Part shown: positions 1 through 7,717 of the stretch, in pieces
How positions within the stretch are numbered: position 1 is the first letter of the stretch
Layout of the letters: the number at the start of each line of letters is the position of its first letter
Source: Sporichthyaceae bacterium
Lineage (GTDB): Bacteria > Actinomycetota > Actinomycetes > Sporichthyales > Sporichthyaceae
Assembly: GCA_036269075.1 (NCBI GenBank)
Contig: DATASX010000012.1
Location: 1 to 64,000 of the forward strand
Reading direction: 5' to 3'
Length of the DNA stretch: 64,000 nt
Translations under genes and position numbers: made by a program
Notes under the pieces: model-generated
Seen by the model: only the letters and a program-made list of their open reading frames with translations
Database searches by the model: none
Told to the model about the DNA's origin: nothing

Positions 1-1248
1 TCAGTTGTTCTGGCCGTACACACCCTGGAACGTGATCGAGCCGATCCGCATCTCCTGGTTCTGGCCCAGCGTGCCCTGGCGGGCGGCGAAGCCGAGGTTG
101 CCGTGACCGGCGGAGATGGTGATCGAGTAGCGACCGCCGTCGGTGGAGGTGCCGACCTCAGGCTCGAGGGTGGCGGCGCCCATCGGGCCGATCGCGCTGC
201 CGGCCGAGCCGAAGCTCTTGGCGCCGGAGTTGAAGGCGTCCGCGAACTGCTGCACCGGGATGTCGGCGCCGCCGAACGTGATGCCGTTCTTGCCGGTGCT
301 GTCGCCGGAGTTGAAGTAGCTCATCCGGTAGCTGATCTTGGCGTCGCTGCCGTTCGAGTTCGTGATCTGCATGAACGAGGAACCGCCGTCGTAGACGGTG
401 GCGCCCTCCAGGCCCGCGAAGTACGCCCGGCTGGTGCCGGTGTACACGCCGGTGGCCTTGTCCAGGGCGGCGCTGGAGGTGCTGCCGATGACCTGGAAGC
501 CGCCGATGTTGAACGTGTCACCCTGGCCGCGGCCGTGGGTGTCGTCGTCGCACTTGGCGGTCCAGTTGTAGCCGGGACCGCCCGGGCTCAGCGGCACGAC
601 AGTGTTGCCGGGCGGGAAGTAGTTCGGGATGCCCGGGCTGCGGTTGGACTGGTTCTCGCCGGCGGAGAGGTTCGGCTCCACGTCGCGGGAGACGAACGGG
701 TTCTTGTACCCACCGGAGACGTCGCCGGCGTCGGGCGGGGCAGCGCCCTTGCCGAGCACGCCTTCCTCGACCTCCTGGCCGAGCCAGTAGGCGCCGCCGA
801 AGGTCTCGCACCGGCCCTGGGGCTGGCCGATGTCATGCAGCAGGTCGACGTAGGAGAAGCCCTGGTCCTGCTGCAGCTCACGGGGGATGTCGTCGATGTA
901 CTCGATGCCCGCCGAGCGCAACGTCAGGATGTAGCTGGCGTCCTGGAAGGTGAAGCCGTCTGCCTTGGTGGCGGACTTGGTCGCCTTGGCCGGGGTCACC
1001 GCGGCGGGAGCAGCCTTGGGGGTGACGTGCTTCGAGTTGTTCTTGGTGATCGACGCGAACTGCGCCTGGAGGGCCTTCTGCACGGAGGTCGGCATGTTCT
1101 TGGTGCTGAAGGCGGAGGAGGGTGCTGCGGGATGCGCGGCCACAGCCGCGCCGGCGCCCACCTGAGAGGCGATGGTGCCGGCGACCAGAACGGCCACACC
1201 GGCAGCGCTCGCCCAGGGGAGAGCCCTGGTGGGGATGCTGTTCGGCAC
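1..1248 (-). CDS. Secreted protein of unknown function, tandem paralogue 1
   Basis: 415 residues with a GTG start; AGGAG lies 7 bases upstream. The N-terminus (ALPWASAAGVAVLVAGTIA, then an Ala-rich run) looks like a signal peptide, so export is likely. A low-complexity Ala/Lys/Thr linker (about residues 60-95) precedes a folded part starting near GFTFQDASYILTLRSAGIEY. I recognise no domain. Two cysteines (in GRCETF and AKCDDD) could form a disulphide. The C-terminal third is Gly/Ser-rich and beta-like. It lies just downstream of a close paralogue on the same strand (1550-2794), separated by that gene's terminator. Exported, Gly-rich and duplicated suggests a cell-surface or matrix role, but that is inference only. 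Confidence 0.8.
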   Translation of the reverse strand: MPNSIPTRALPWASAAGVAVLVAGTIASQVGAGAAVAAHPAAPSSAFSTKNMPTSVQKALQAQFASITKNNSKHVTPKAAPAAVTPAKATKSATKADGFTFQDASYILTLRSAGIEYIDDIPRELQQDQGFSYVDLLHDIGQPQGRCETFGGAYWLGQEVEEGVLGKGAAPPDAGDVSGGYKNPFVSRDVEPNLSAGENQSNRSPGIPNYFPPGNTVVPLSPGGPGYNWTAKCDDDTHGRGQGDTFNIGGFQVIGSTSSAALDKATGVYTGTSRAYFAGLEGATVYDGGSSFMQITNSNGSDAKISYRMSYFNSGDSTGKNGITFGGADIPVQQFADAFNSGAKSFGSAGSAIGPMGAATLEPEVGTSTDGGRYSITISAGHGNLGFAARQGTLGQNQEMRIGSITFQGVYGQNN

Positions 1249-1470
1249 TTATTGGCTCCTGAATTGATCCGAGACGTGGGGACGTGGACCTGTTCGCACT
1301 ATCGGCCTGCCCGTGCGCAGCGTTTCACCGATTTGTCACGAATTTCCCGTGACGCAGCTAACAGTACGTAAGGTGAATAAATCGCCAGGAATCGGTAACG
1401 GAACGTGGCCGCTACCGTCTCCTTGAAGCCATTCTGTCTCAGAAGCCACATTTCATCTCAGAAACACCAA

Positions 1471-1500
1471 AGAGGGCGCGGCTGGCGCGCCGCGCCCTCT
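1471..1500 (-). terminator. Intrinsic terminator of the upstream secreted paralogue
   Basis: A perfect 11-bp stem (AGAGGGCGCGG paired with its complement) closes an 8-base loop. On the minus strand it is followed by a T-rich run (CTTTGGTGTTTCTG), as expected for a terminator 50 bases after the stop of the gene at 1550-2794. The rest of the 301-base gap 1249-1549 is less GC-rich and presumably holds the promoter of the first paralogue. No clear -35/-10 pair could be assigned. Confidence 0.75.
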
Positions 1501-1549
1501 CCTGCAGTGTTTGAGCAATCACGGAACGTGCATAGGCACTGCCGGAACG

Positions 1550-2794
1550 TCAGTTGGCGTTTCCGTACAGGCCCTGGAACGTGATCGAGCCGATCCGCAT
1601 GCCCTGGTTCTGGCCGAGCGTGCCGTTACGGGCGGCGAAGCCGAGGTTGCCGTGGCCGGCGGAGATGGTGATCGAGTACCGGTCACCGTCGGTCGAGGTG
1701 CCGACCTCCGGGGTCAGCGTCCCGGCGCCGGCCGGCCCGACCGCCGAGGCCGCCGAGGCGAAGCTCTTGGCGCCGGAGTTGAAGGCGTCCGCGAACTGCG
1801 AGACCGGGATGTCCTGCCCACCGAAGCTGATTCCGCTCTTGTCCTTGTTGTCACCGGAGTTGAAGTAGCTCATCCGGTAGGTGATCTTCGCGGGCTCGTT
1901 GGGCGCATTCGTGATCTGCATGAACGAGGAACCGCTGTCGAAACCGGTGGCTCCCTCCATGCCCAGGAAATAGGCGCGGCTGGTGCCCGTGTAGACGCCG
2001 GTGCTCTTGTCGAGCGCACCCTCGCTGGTGCTGCCGACGGCTGCCAGGCCGCCGACGTTCAGGGTGTCGCCGGTGCCCTTGCCGTGCGTGTCGGCGTCGC
2101 ACTTGGCCTGCCACTTGTAGCCGGGGCCTTCGGGGGACAGCGGGACGACGGTCTTGCCCGGCGGGAAGTAGTTCGGGATGCCCGGGCTGCGGTTGGACTG
2201 GTTGTCGCCGGCCGACAGGTTCGGCTCCACGTCGCGGGAGACGAACGGGTTCTTGTACCCGCCGGAGACGTCACCGGCGTCGGGCGGGGCAGCGCCCTTG
2301 CCGAGCACGCCTTCCTCGACCTCCTGGCCGAGCCAGTAGGCGGCACCGAAGGTCTCGCACCGGCCCTGGGGCTGGCCGATGTCGTGCAGCAGGTCGACGT
2401 AGCTGAATCCCTGGTCCTGCTGGAGTTCACGCGGGATGTCGTCGTAGTACTCGATGCCCGCCGAGCGGATGGTGAGGATGTAGCTGGCGTCCTGGAAGCT
2501 GAAGCCGGCCTTCTTGCCGGTGGCAGCGGGCTGCGCCGGGACGTTGGCGACCCGCGTCGCGCCCGGACGCGTGGCGGTGGTCTTCTGGTGCGCGGTCTGC
2601 TTGGTCAGTTCGTCGAACTGCTTGTGCAGCGCGGCCTTCACCGCGGCCGGCATCTGGTGCGGGCCGGGCACCGGAGCGCTGTTGGTCGTGGCGGAGGCGG
2701 TTCCGCTCTGCGCGGCGATTGTGCCCGCGACCAGCACGGCGACGCCCGCGGCACCTGCCCACGGGAGAACTCGAATTCGACTGTGCTTCGGCAC
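1550..2794 (-). CDS. Secreted protein of unknown function, tandem paralogue 2
   Basis: 414 residues. I placed the start at the GTG giving VPKHSRIRVLPWAGAAG, because it aligns with the start of the neighbouring paralogue and has the same AGGAGCC ribosome binding site; the frame is open further upstream but that part has no counterpart. It has a signal peptide (about residues 8-30), a Thr/Ala/Lys linker, then a region nearly identical to the paralogue (GFSFQDASYILTIRSAGIEY onward). Both cysteines are conserved. The central part is almost identical even at DNA level (about 2222-2410 against 670-860), while both ends have diverged, which suggests gene conversion after duplication. Function unknown. 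Confidence 0.8.
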   Translation of the reverse strand: MPKHSRIRVLPWAGAAGVAVLVAGTIAAQSGTASATTNSAPVPGPHQMPAAVKAALHKQFDELTKQTAHQKTTATRPGATRVANVPAQPAATGKKAGFSFQDASYILTIRSAGIEYYDDIPRELQQDQGFSYVDLLHDIGQPQGRCETFGAAYWLGQEVEEGVLGKGAAPPDAGDVSGGYKNPFVSRDVEPNLSAGDNQSNRSPGIPNYFPPGKTVVPLSPEGPGYKWQAKCDADTHGKGTGDTLNVGGLAAVGSTSEGALDKSTGVYTGTSRAYFLGMEGATGFDSGSSFMQITNAPNEPAKITYRMSYFNSGDNKDKSGISFGGQDIPVSQFADAFNSGAKSFASAASAVGPAGAGTLTPEVGTSTDGDRYSITISAGHGNLGFAARNGTLGQNQGMRIGSITFQGLYGNAN

Positions 2795-3182
2795 TTCTTG
2801 GGCTCCTGGTTCTGCTCGACTGCGGCGGTCGGGGCCCGACGACAATTCGCGTCGGCAACTGCCCACATTTGTGTCTCCGAGATTGGTATCGGACAAAATG
2901 GCGCCCGCGTTTCAGTCACGCCGTTCGAATTTTCGTGAAAAAGTGGTGAAAGTCCAGGTTTGAAAATGCCGGCGCAATTGACCTGGGAATATGACAAATT
3001 CATGAATGAGAATACGAGGTATTTCCGAGGGTGACTCCGGTCACACGGTCCGCCCGTGGCGGGGCACCCGGCGTGTCGCGGTTCCGTGTCCCCGGGTTGC
3101 GCGCGGTCCGGGCCGGTTCGGGCGGGGTACGGCCGGGCCGTACGATCGCCCCCGTCCCAACGCCTGTGCAGGGGAGCTCCTC
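2795..3182. other. 388-base divergent intergenic region
   Basis: It lies between the secreted paralogue (minus) and the DUF47-pit pair (plus). About 2870-3030 is clearly richer in A+T than its surroundings and probably holds divergent promoters. A small palindrome GTGAC-TCCG-GTCAC lies at 3031-3044. I saw no clear PHO box (GTTCACC repeats) here and no coding potential I would defend. Confidence 0.4.
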
Positions 3183-3803
3183 GTGGCTCTGCGGTTCACC
3201 CCGCGCAAGACGTCGTTCTACGAGATGTTCGCCGCCTCCGCGGCCAACCTCGTGGTCGGCGTACAGCTGCTGACGGAGCTTCTGGGGTCGGTGCCCTCGG
3301 AACGGGCCGAGATCAACGAGCGCATGAAGGCGACCGAACACGCCACCGACGAGATCACGCACGGCATCATGCGCGAGGTCAACTCCTCGTTCGTGACCCC
3401 GTTCGACCGCGAGGACATCTACCGCCTGGCCTCCAGCCTCGACGACGTCATGGACGCCATCGACGCCGCGGTCGACCTGGTCGTGCTCTACAACATCGAC
3501 GAGCTGCCGGCCGGCCTGGCCGATCAGGTCGAGGTGTTGGAACGGGCCGCCGAGATCACCGCCGAAGCGATGCCCCGACTGCGCGCGATGAAGAACATGC
3601 GCGAGTACTGGATCGAGATAAACCGGCTGGAGAACGCCGGCGACCAGATCTACCGGCGCCTGCTGGCCCGGCTCTACAGCGGCGAGTACGACGCGTTGAC
3701 GGTGATGAAGCTGAAGGAGGTCATCGACCAGCTCGAGGCCGCTGCCGACGCGTTCGAGAACGTCGCCAACACCGTCGAGAGCATCGCCGTGAAGGAAAGC
3801 TGA
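3183..3803 (+). CDS. DUF47 family PhoU-like protein, Pit partner
   Basis: 206 residues from GTG 3183 (VALRFTPRKTSFYEMF), the usual length for this all-helical family; the frame is open 59 codons further upstream but that part looks non-coding, and GGGGAG precedes this GTG. Conserved features include FYEMFAASAANLV, the acidic ATEHATDEITH region and TPFDREDIYRLASSLDDVMD, the metal-binding type segment of PhoU-like proteins. The stop is followed immediately by the start of the Pit phosphate transporter, so the two are cotranslated. Such proteins accompany low-affinity phosphate transporters and probably tune them. That role is family knowledge, not visible here. Confidence 0.9.
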   Translation: MALRFTPRKTSFYEMFAASAANLVVGVQLLTELLGSVPSERAEINERMKATEHATDEITHGIMREVNSSFVTPFDREDIYRLASSLDDVMDAIDAAVDLVVLYNIDELPAGLADQVEVLERAAEITAEAMPRLRAMKNMREYWIEINRLENAGDQIYRRLLARLYSGEYDALTVMKLKEVIDQLEAAADAFENVANTVESIAVKES

Positions 3804-4793
3804 GTGTCGACCGCAGTCCTGGTCACGCTGGTCGCACTCGGATTCGCCTACACCAACGGCTTCCACGACGCCGCGAACGCGATCGCGGTGTCGATCTCCA
3901 CCCGAGCCCTGACGCCCCGGATCGCTCTGGTGATCGCGGCGATCATGAACTTCATCGGCGCCTTCCTCGGGACGAAGGTCGCGTCCACCGTCGGCAAGGG
4001 GATCATCGAGACCCCGAGCGGGAACCACGGGTTGGTGATCGTGCTTTCGGGCCTGATCGGCGCGATCGCCTGGAACCTGTTCACCTGGTACTTCGGATTG
4101 CCCTCCTCGTCCTCCCACGCGCTGTTCGGCGGCCTGATCGGCTCGGCCATCGCTGCCTCGAACGGGGTCGAGTGGCACGGTGTCTGGCACAAGATCGTGA
4201 TCCCGATGATGGCCTCACCGCTGGTCGGTTTCGCGTCGGCGTTCCTGCTGATGCTGGCGATCCTCTGGGGCTTCCGGAACGGCAAGCCCGGTCCGCTGAA
4301 CCGCATGTTCAAGTACCTCTCGACGGCCTCGGCGACGGCGATGGCCCTGGGCCACGGGATTCAGGACGTCCAGAAGACGATCGGGGTCATCTACCTGACC
4401 CTGCTGACCAGCCACCACCTCGATGCGCATTCGTCGATCCCGGCCTGGGTCACCGCGTCATCCGCGGCGGCGGTCTCCGTCGGGACGTACTCCGGCGGCT
4501 GGCGGGTCATGCGCACGCTCGGTCGAGGCATCATCGACCTCGACCCGGCCCGCGGCTTTGCGGCGCAGACCGTCGCCTCCTCCGTCCTCTACGTGACGGC
4601 CTATGCCTACGCCGCCCCGATCTCGACGACCCACACGATCACCGCCTCAGTGATGGGCGCCGGGGCGACCAAGCGGCTGAACGCGGTCCGCTGGGGCACG
4701 GTCGGGAACATCCTGGCCGGCTGGGTGATGACGATCCCGGGTTCCGCCCTGGTGGCCGCGGGCAGTTACGCCGCCCTGCATGGCCTCGGCTGA
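3804..4793 (+). CDS. pit: PitA-type low-affinity inorganic phosphate transporter
   Basis: 329 residues, GTG start directly abutting the stop of the DUF47 gene. It has the duplicated Pit signature near the N-terminus (GFAYTNGFHDAANAIAVSISTRAL) and, in the second half, AYAYAAPISTTHTITASVMGAG. About ten hydrophobic segments alternate with short loops, and a basic cytoplasmic stretch (GFRNGKPGPLNRMFKYL) lies mid-protein. Pit carriers take up metal-phosphate by proton symport at the membrane. It converges on pstB, giving a low-affinity and a high-affinity phosphate system back to back. Expression is probably constitutive, as no PHO box was seen upstream. Confidence 0.93.
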   Translation: MSTAVLVTLVALGFAYTNGFHDAANAIAVSISTRALTPRIALVIAAIMNFIGAFLGTKVASTVGKGIIETPSGNHGLVIVLSGLIGAIAWNLFTWYFGLPSSSSHALFGGLIGSAIAASNGVEWHGVWHKIVIPMMASPLVGFASAFLLMLAILWGFRNGKPGPLNRMFKYLSTASATAMALGHGIQDVQKTIGVIYLTLLTSHHLDAHSSIPAWVTASSAAAVSVGTYSGGWRVMRTLGRGIIDLDPARGFAAQTVASSVLYVTAYAYAAPISTTHTITASVMGAGATKRLNAVRWGTVGNILAGWVMTIPGSALVAAGSYAALHGLG

Positions 4794-4800
4794 GAACGCG

Positions 4801-4831
4801 AGGCCCCGGCCGCCAACGGCGACCGGGGCCT
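4801..4831. terminator. Terminator between pit and pstB
   Basis: AGGCCCCGG pairs with CCGGGGCCT across a 13-base loop, 7 bases after the pit stop. It can also serve the convergent pst operon. No strong T-run follows, which is common in high-GC actinobacteria. Confidence 0.7.
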
Positions 4832-4838
4832 TCCCCAC

Positions 4839-4930
4839 CTAGGTCCGAAACTCGGCAAGCTCAGCCACAGTTGCCCTTCGGCTTCGGAAGCTCAGCCACA
4901 GTGCTTTCCCTTCGGCTTCGCAAGCTCAGC
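4839..4930 (-). repeat. Tandem GTGGCTGAGCTT repeats behind pstB
   Basis: On the minus strand three imperfect units follow one another. The first begins at the pstB stop (GGCTGAGCTTGCGAAGCCGAAG...), and each later unit starts GTGGCTGAGCTT. Read as codons they give [12 protein letters not shown], then VAELPKPKGNCG (4861-4899), then VAELAEFRT (4839-4868). Each unit's stop lies inside the GTGGCTGA that starts the next, an 8-base overlap of the same form as the pstS-pstC junction. Whether the peptides are made is unknown. Confidence 0.7.
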
Positions 4931-5702
4931 CGAAGCGTCCCGAGATGTAGTCCTCGGTGGCCTTCTCCGACGGCGTCGAGAAGATCCGCGAGGTCGAGTC
5001 CATCTCGATGAGCTTGCCCGGCTTGCCGGTGCCGGCGATGTTGAAGAACGCCGTCGCGTCGGAGACGCGGGCGGCCTGCTGCATGTTGTGCGTGACGATC
5101 ACGATCGTGAAGCGCTGCTTGAGTTCGGCGATCAGGTCCTCGATCGCCAGGGTGGAGATCGGGTCTAGCGCCGAGCACGGCTCGTCCATCAGCAGCACCT
5201 GCGGCTCGACCGCGATCGCGCGGGCGATGCACAACCGTTGCTGCTGACCGCCGGACAGGCCGGAGGCGGGCTTGCTCAGCCGGTCCTTGACCTCGTTCCA
5301 GAGGTTCGAACCCTGCAACGACTTCTCGACGGTCTCGGTGACTCGCTTCTTGTCGCGTACGCCGTTCAGCTTCAGCCCGGACGCGACGTTCTCGAAGATC
5401 GACATGGTCGGGAACGGGTTCGGCCGCTGGAAGACCATGCCGATCGTGCGCCGCACCGAGACCGGGTCGATGTTCGAGGCGTACAGGTCGGTGCCGTCGA
5501 GCAGGACCTTGCCCTCGACCCGGCCGCCGCTGGACAGCTCGTGCATGCGGTTGAGGCTGCGCAGCAACGTGGACTTGCCGCACCCGGACGGGCCGATGAA
5601 CGCGGTCACCGACCGGGGCTCCATCTGCATGTTCACGTCGTCGACGGCGCGGAAGCGGCCGTAGAAGACCGACAGGCCCGACAGATCGATGCGTTTGGAC
5701 AT
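4926..5702 (-). CDS. pstB: Phosphate ABC transporter ATP-binding protein PstB
   Basis: 258 residues. Walker [10 protein letters not shown] is at 37-45, the Q-loop at FQRPNPFP, the ABC signature LSGGQQQR at 149-156, Walker B LLMDEP at about 170-175, and the switch histidine in [30 protein letters not shown] and the [15 protein letters not shown] region are typical of PstB. It is the last gene of pstS-pstC-pstA-pstB, 10 bases after pstA, and powers high-affinity phosphate import at the inner face of the membrane. Followed by short GTGGCTGAGCTT repeats and the shared terminator with pit. Confidence 0.97.
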   Translation of the reverse strand: MSKRIDLSGLSVFYGRFRAVDDVNMQMEPRSVTAFIGPSGCGKSTLLRSLNRMHELSSGGRVEGKVLLDGTDLYASNIDPVSVRRTIGMVFQRPNPFPTMSIFENVASGLKLNGVRDKKRVTETVEKSLQGSNLWNEVKDRLSKPASGLSGGQQQRLCIARAIAVEPQVLLMDEPCSALDPISTLAIEDLIAELKQRFTIVIVTHNMQQAARVSDATAFFNIAGTGKPGKLIEMDSTSRIFSTPSEKATEDYISGRFG

Positions 5703-5712
5703 GGCGGCTCTC

Positions 5713-6651
5713 CTATTTCTTCACGCTGGTGAGGCGGGCGACCAGACGAGCCCCGACGCTCAACGCCAGCACGATGAGGATCAGGGTCAGAGCAGCTCCC
5801 CAGACGCGGTCGGCGGATGCCGGGAGCGTGAAGTTGGTGGCCTCGTTGACGATCATCGTCGGCAGCGAACCCTGGAAGCCGTGGAACAGGTTGGTGTTGA
5901 TGGCCTTCGAGTAGCCGACCAGGATCAGCAGCGGTGCGGTCTCACCGATGACTCGGGCGATGCCGAGCATGATCCCGGTGATGATCCCCGGCAGCGCCGT
6001 CGGGATCACGATCCGGACGATCGTCTTCCACTGCGGGACACCGAGGGCGAGAGACGCCTCACGCAGGTCGTTCGGGACCAGCTTCAACATCTCCTCGGTG
6101 GTCCGCACGACCACCGGGATCATCAGCAGCACCAGGGCCAGCGAGACCGCGAAACCCTGTCGCTGGAAGCCCAGCGTGGTGATGACCAAGGCGTAGATGA
6201 ACAGCGCCGCGACGATCGACGGGATGCCGGTGAGCACGTCGACCATGAACGCGACCGCGTTCGCCAGGCGCGAGCTGCCCTTGCCGTACTCGACCAGGTA
6301 GATCGCGGTCATCAGCGCCACCGGCACGGCGATCATCGAGCAGACCAGTACCTGCAGGACCGAACCGATGATCGCGTGGTAGGCGCCGCCGCCGAACTGG
6401 CGGTAGGTGATGCCGTTCTCCGAATGGGTCCACCAGCCGGCGGCGAACACGGCCTTCGCCCCGCGGGTCACCACGGTCCACAGCACCCAGACCAGCGGGA
6501 TCAGCGCCACCACGAACGCGGCGGTGACCGCAACCGTCGCGGCCTGGTCGGCGATCTTGCGACTGGCCGCCGCAGGGGTGAACAGTTCGGCGCTGCGGGC
6601 CTTGTCGTTCGCGGCCCGGCCGGGCGGAGCCGCTGCGAGGTCCTGACTCAC
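5713..6651 (-). CDS. pstA: Phosphate ABC transporter permease PstA
   Basis: 312 residues from GTG 6651. A longer reading from 6756 is open, but it would overlap pstC by 32 bases and encode an unlikely Arg-rich leader; GTG 6651 has an AAGG site and overlaps the stop of the preceding mini-ORF (GTGA). After a roughly 40-residue cytoplasmic stretch come six membrane segments, starting with [19 protein letters not shown]. The permease-ATPase coupling loop is at [28 protein letters not shown]. It forms the membrane channel with PstC for phosphate uptake. Confidence 0.9.
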   Translation of the reverse strand: MSQDLAAAPPGRAANDKARSAELFTPAAASRKIADQAATVAVTAAFVVALIPLVWVLWTVVTRGAKAVFAAGWWTHSENGITYRQFGGGAYHAIIGSVLQVLVCSMIAVPVALMTAIYLVEYGKGSSRLANAVAFMVDVLTGIPSIVAALFIYALVITTLGFQRQGFAVSLALVLLMIPVVVRTTEEMLKLVPNDLREASLALGVPQWKTIVRIVIPTALPGIITGIMLGIARVIGETAPLLILVGYSKAINTNLFHGFQGSLPTMIVNEATNFTLPASADRVWGAALTLILIVLALSVGARLVARLTSVKK

Positions 6652-6728
6652 CGGCGTACCTTCGATCGTCCGCTCGGGTTGGGATGTGGCGCGCACTGTG
6701 ACATCGATTCGCTCGCAGGCTCGCTCAT
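6648..6728 (-). CDS. 26-codon mini-ORF coupling pstC to pstA (repeat copy A)
   Basis: It starts at an ATG that overlaps the pstC stop (ATGA) and ends in a TGA that overlaps the pstA GTG (GTGA). The peptide begins MSEPASESMSQC and ends SKVRR; it is 26 residues. The first 36 bases closely match copies before ppk and behind parA, while the last third is unrelated except for the ending (Shine-Dalgarno-like AAGG, then CGCCGGTGA). Function unknown. It fills the whole pstC-pstA gap and would hand terminating ribosomes to pstA. Whether the peptide itself matters cannot be told from sequence. Confidence 0.55.
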   Translation of the reverse strand: MSEPASESMSQCAPHPNPSGRSKVRR

Positions 6729-7717
6729 TTGACCGTCTTTCGATTGACGACGGCACGCGCCGCCGCGTTGACGATGAAGGTCAGCATGAACAGGATCAGG
6801 CCGGCCGCGATGAACGCGCCGGTCTTCGCGGGGGAGTCGAACTCCTGCGCGTTGTTCGCGATCTTGGAGGCGAAGGTCTCGCCGCCGGCGAACAGCGAGG
6901 GGTGGAACGCCGAGCCCACCGGCGGGGTGGACAGGATCAGGGTGATCGCGATCGTCTCGCCGAGTGCCCGGCCCAGACCGAGCATCGCGCCGCTGACGAC
7001 ACCGGAGCGCCCGAACGGCAGCACCGCCAGGCGGATCATCTCCCAGCGGGTGGCGCCGAGCCCCAGCGCGGCCTCCACCTGCGTCTTCGGCACCTGGGCG
7101 AAGACCTCACGGCTGATCGCCGTGATGATCGGCAGGATCATGATTGCCAGCACCACGCCCGCGACGAACACGGTTCCGCGGGAGACCCCCGCGGCGCCGA
7201 ACAGCGGGAACCAGCCGAACCACTTCTGGATGTCGGCCGAGAACCCGTTCAGCTTCGGCGCCAGGATGTAGATGCCCCAGATGCCGTAGACGACCGAGGG
7301 CACCGCGGCCAGCAGGTCGATCATCGCCGCCAGCGGGCTGGCGAACCGGCGCGGGACCCAGAAGGTCAGGAACAGCGCGATCCCGACGGCCACCGGCACG
7401 GCCAGCGCCATCGCGAACGTGGAGACCAGCACCGTCGTCCAGATCATCCCGGCGATCCCGAAGTGCAGGTCCCCGATGGTGAGGTCCCAGTCGCGCGAGT
7501 AGAGGAACGACGAGTGGTCGTGGATCAGGGACGGGGCCGCGGTCTTGATCAGGAAGGCGGCGACGGCCGCGACCAGCGCGATGACCAGGATCCCCGAGCC
7601 CTTTGCGGCCCCGGCGAACAGGCGGTCACCCGTGGACGTGACGCCGACGGCCCCACGGGTGCCGGCTGGAGCCGGGCCACCCGCAGGGCCGAAAGCCTTC
7701 GTCGCGAAATCAGCCAC
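6725..7717 (-). CDS. pstC: Phosphate ABC transporter permease PstC
   Basis: 330 residues, GTG start overlapping the pstS stop by 8 bases (GTGGCTGA). After an N-terminal tail of about 35 residues come six predicted membrane segments, with a PstC-type periplasmic loop (HDHSSFLYSRDWD) between the first two. The coupling motif reads VEAALGLGATRWEMIRLAVLPFGRSGVVSG. It pairs with PstA to form the phosphate channel. It is separated from pstA by one 26-codon mini-ORF that overlaps both genes. Confidence 0.95.
   Translation of the reverse strand: MADFATKAFGPAGGPAPAGTRGAVGVTSTGDRLFAGAAKGSGILVIALVAAVAAFLIKTAAPSLIHDHSSFLYSRDWDLTIGDLHFGIAGMIWTTVLVSTFAMALAVPVAVGIALFLTFWVPRRFASPLAAMIDLLAAVPSVVYGIWGIYILAPKLNGFSADIQKWFGWFPLFGAAGVSRGTVFVAGVVLAIMILPIITAISREVFAQVPKTQVEAALGLGATRWEMIRLAVLPFGRSGVVSGAMLGLGRALGETIAITLILSTPPVGSAFHPSLFAGGETFASKIANNAQEFDSPAKTGAFIAAGLILFMLTFIVNAAARAVVNRKTVK

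Noticed and set aside
103-1371. Long plus-strand open frame opposite the first secreted paralogue (and a similar one at 1511-2938)
   Set aside because: Antisense shadow of a high-GC gene: translation is Val/Gly/Ala/Arg-rich without domain, and the minus-strand reading has signal peptide, ribosome binding site and a paralogue.
3056-5011. 651-codon plus-strand frame across DUF47 and pit
   Set aside because: Arg/Pro/Gly-rich shadow in another frame; the two real genes in the same strand have clear families.
6648-6756. Longer PstA starting at 6756
   Set aside because: Would overlap pstC by 32 bases and add an Arg-rich leader; the region is better explained by the mini-ORF that overlaps both genes.
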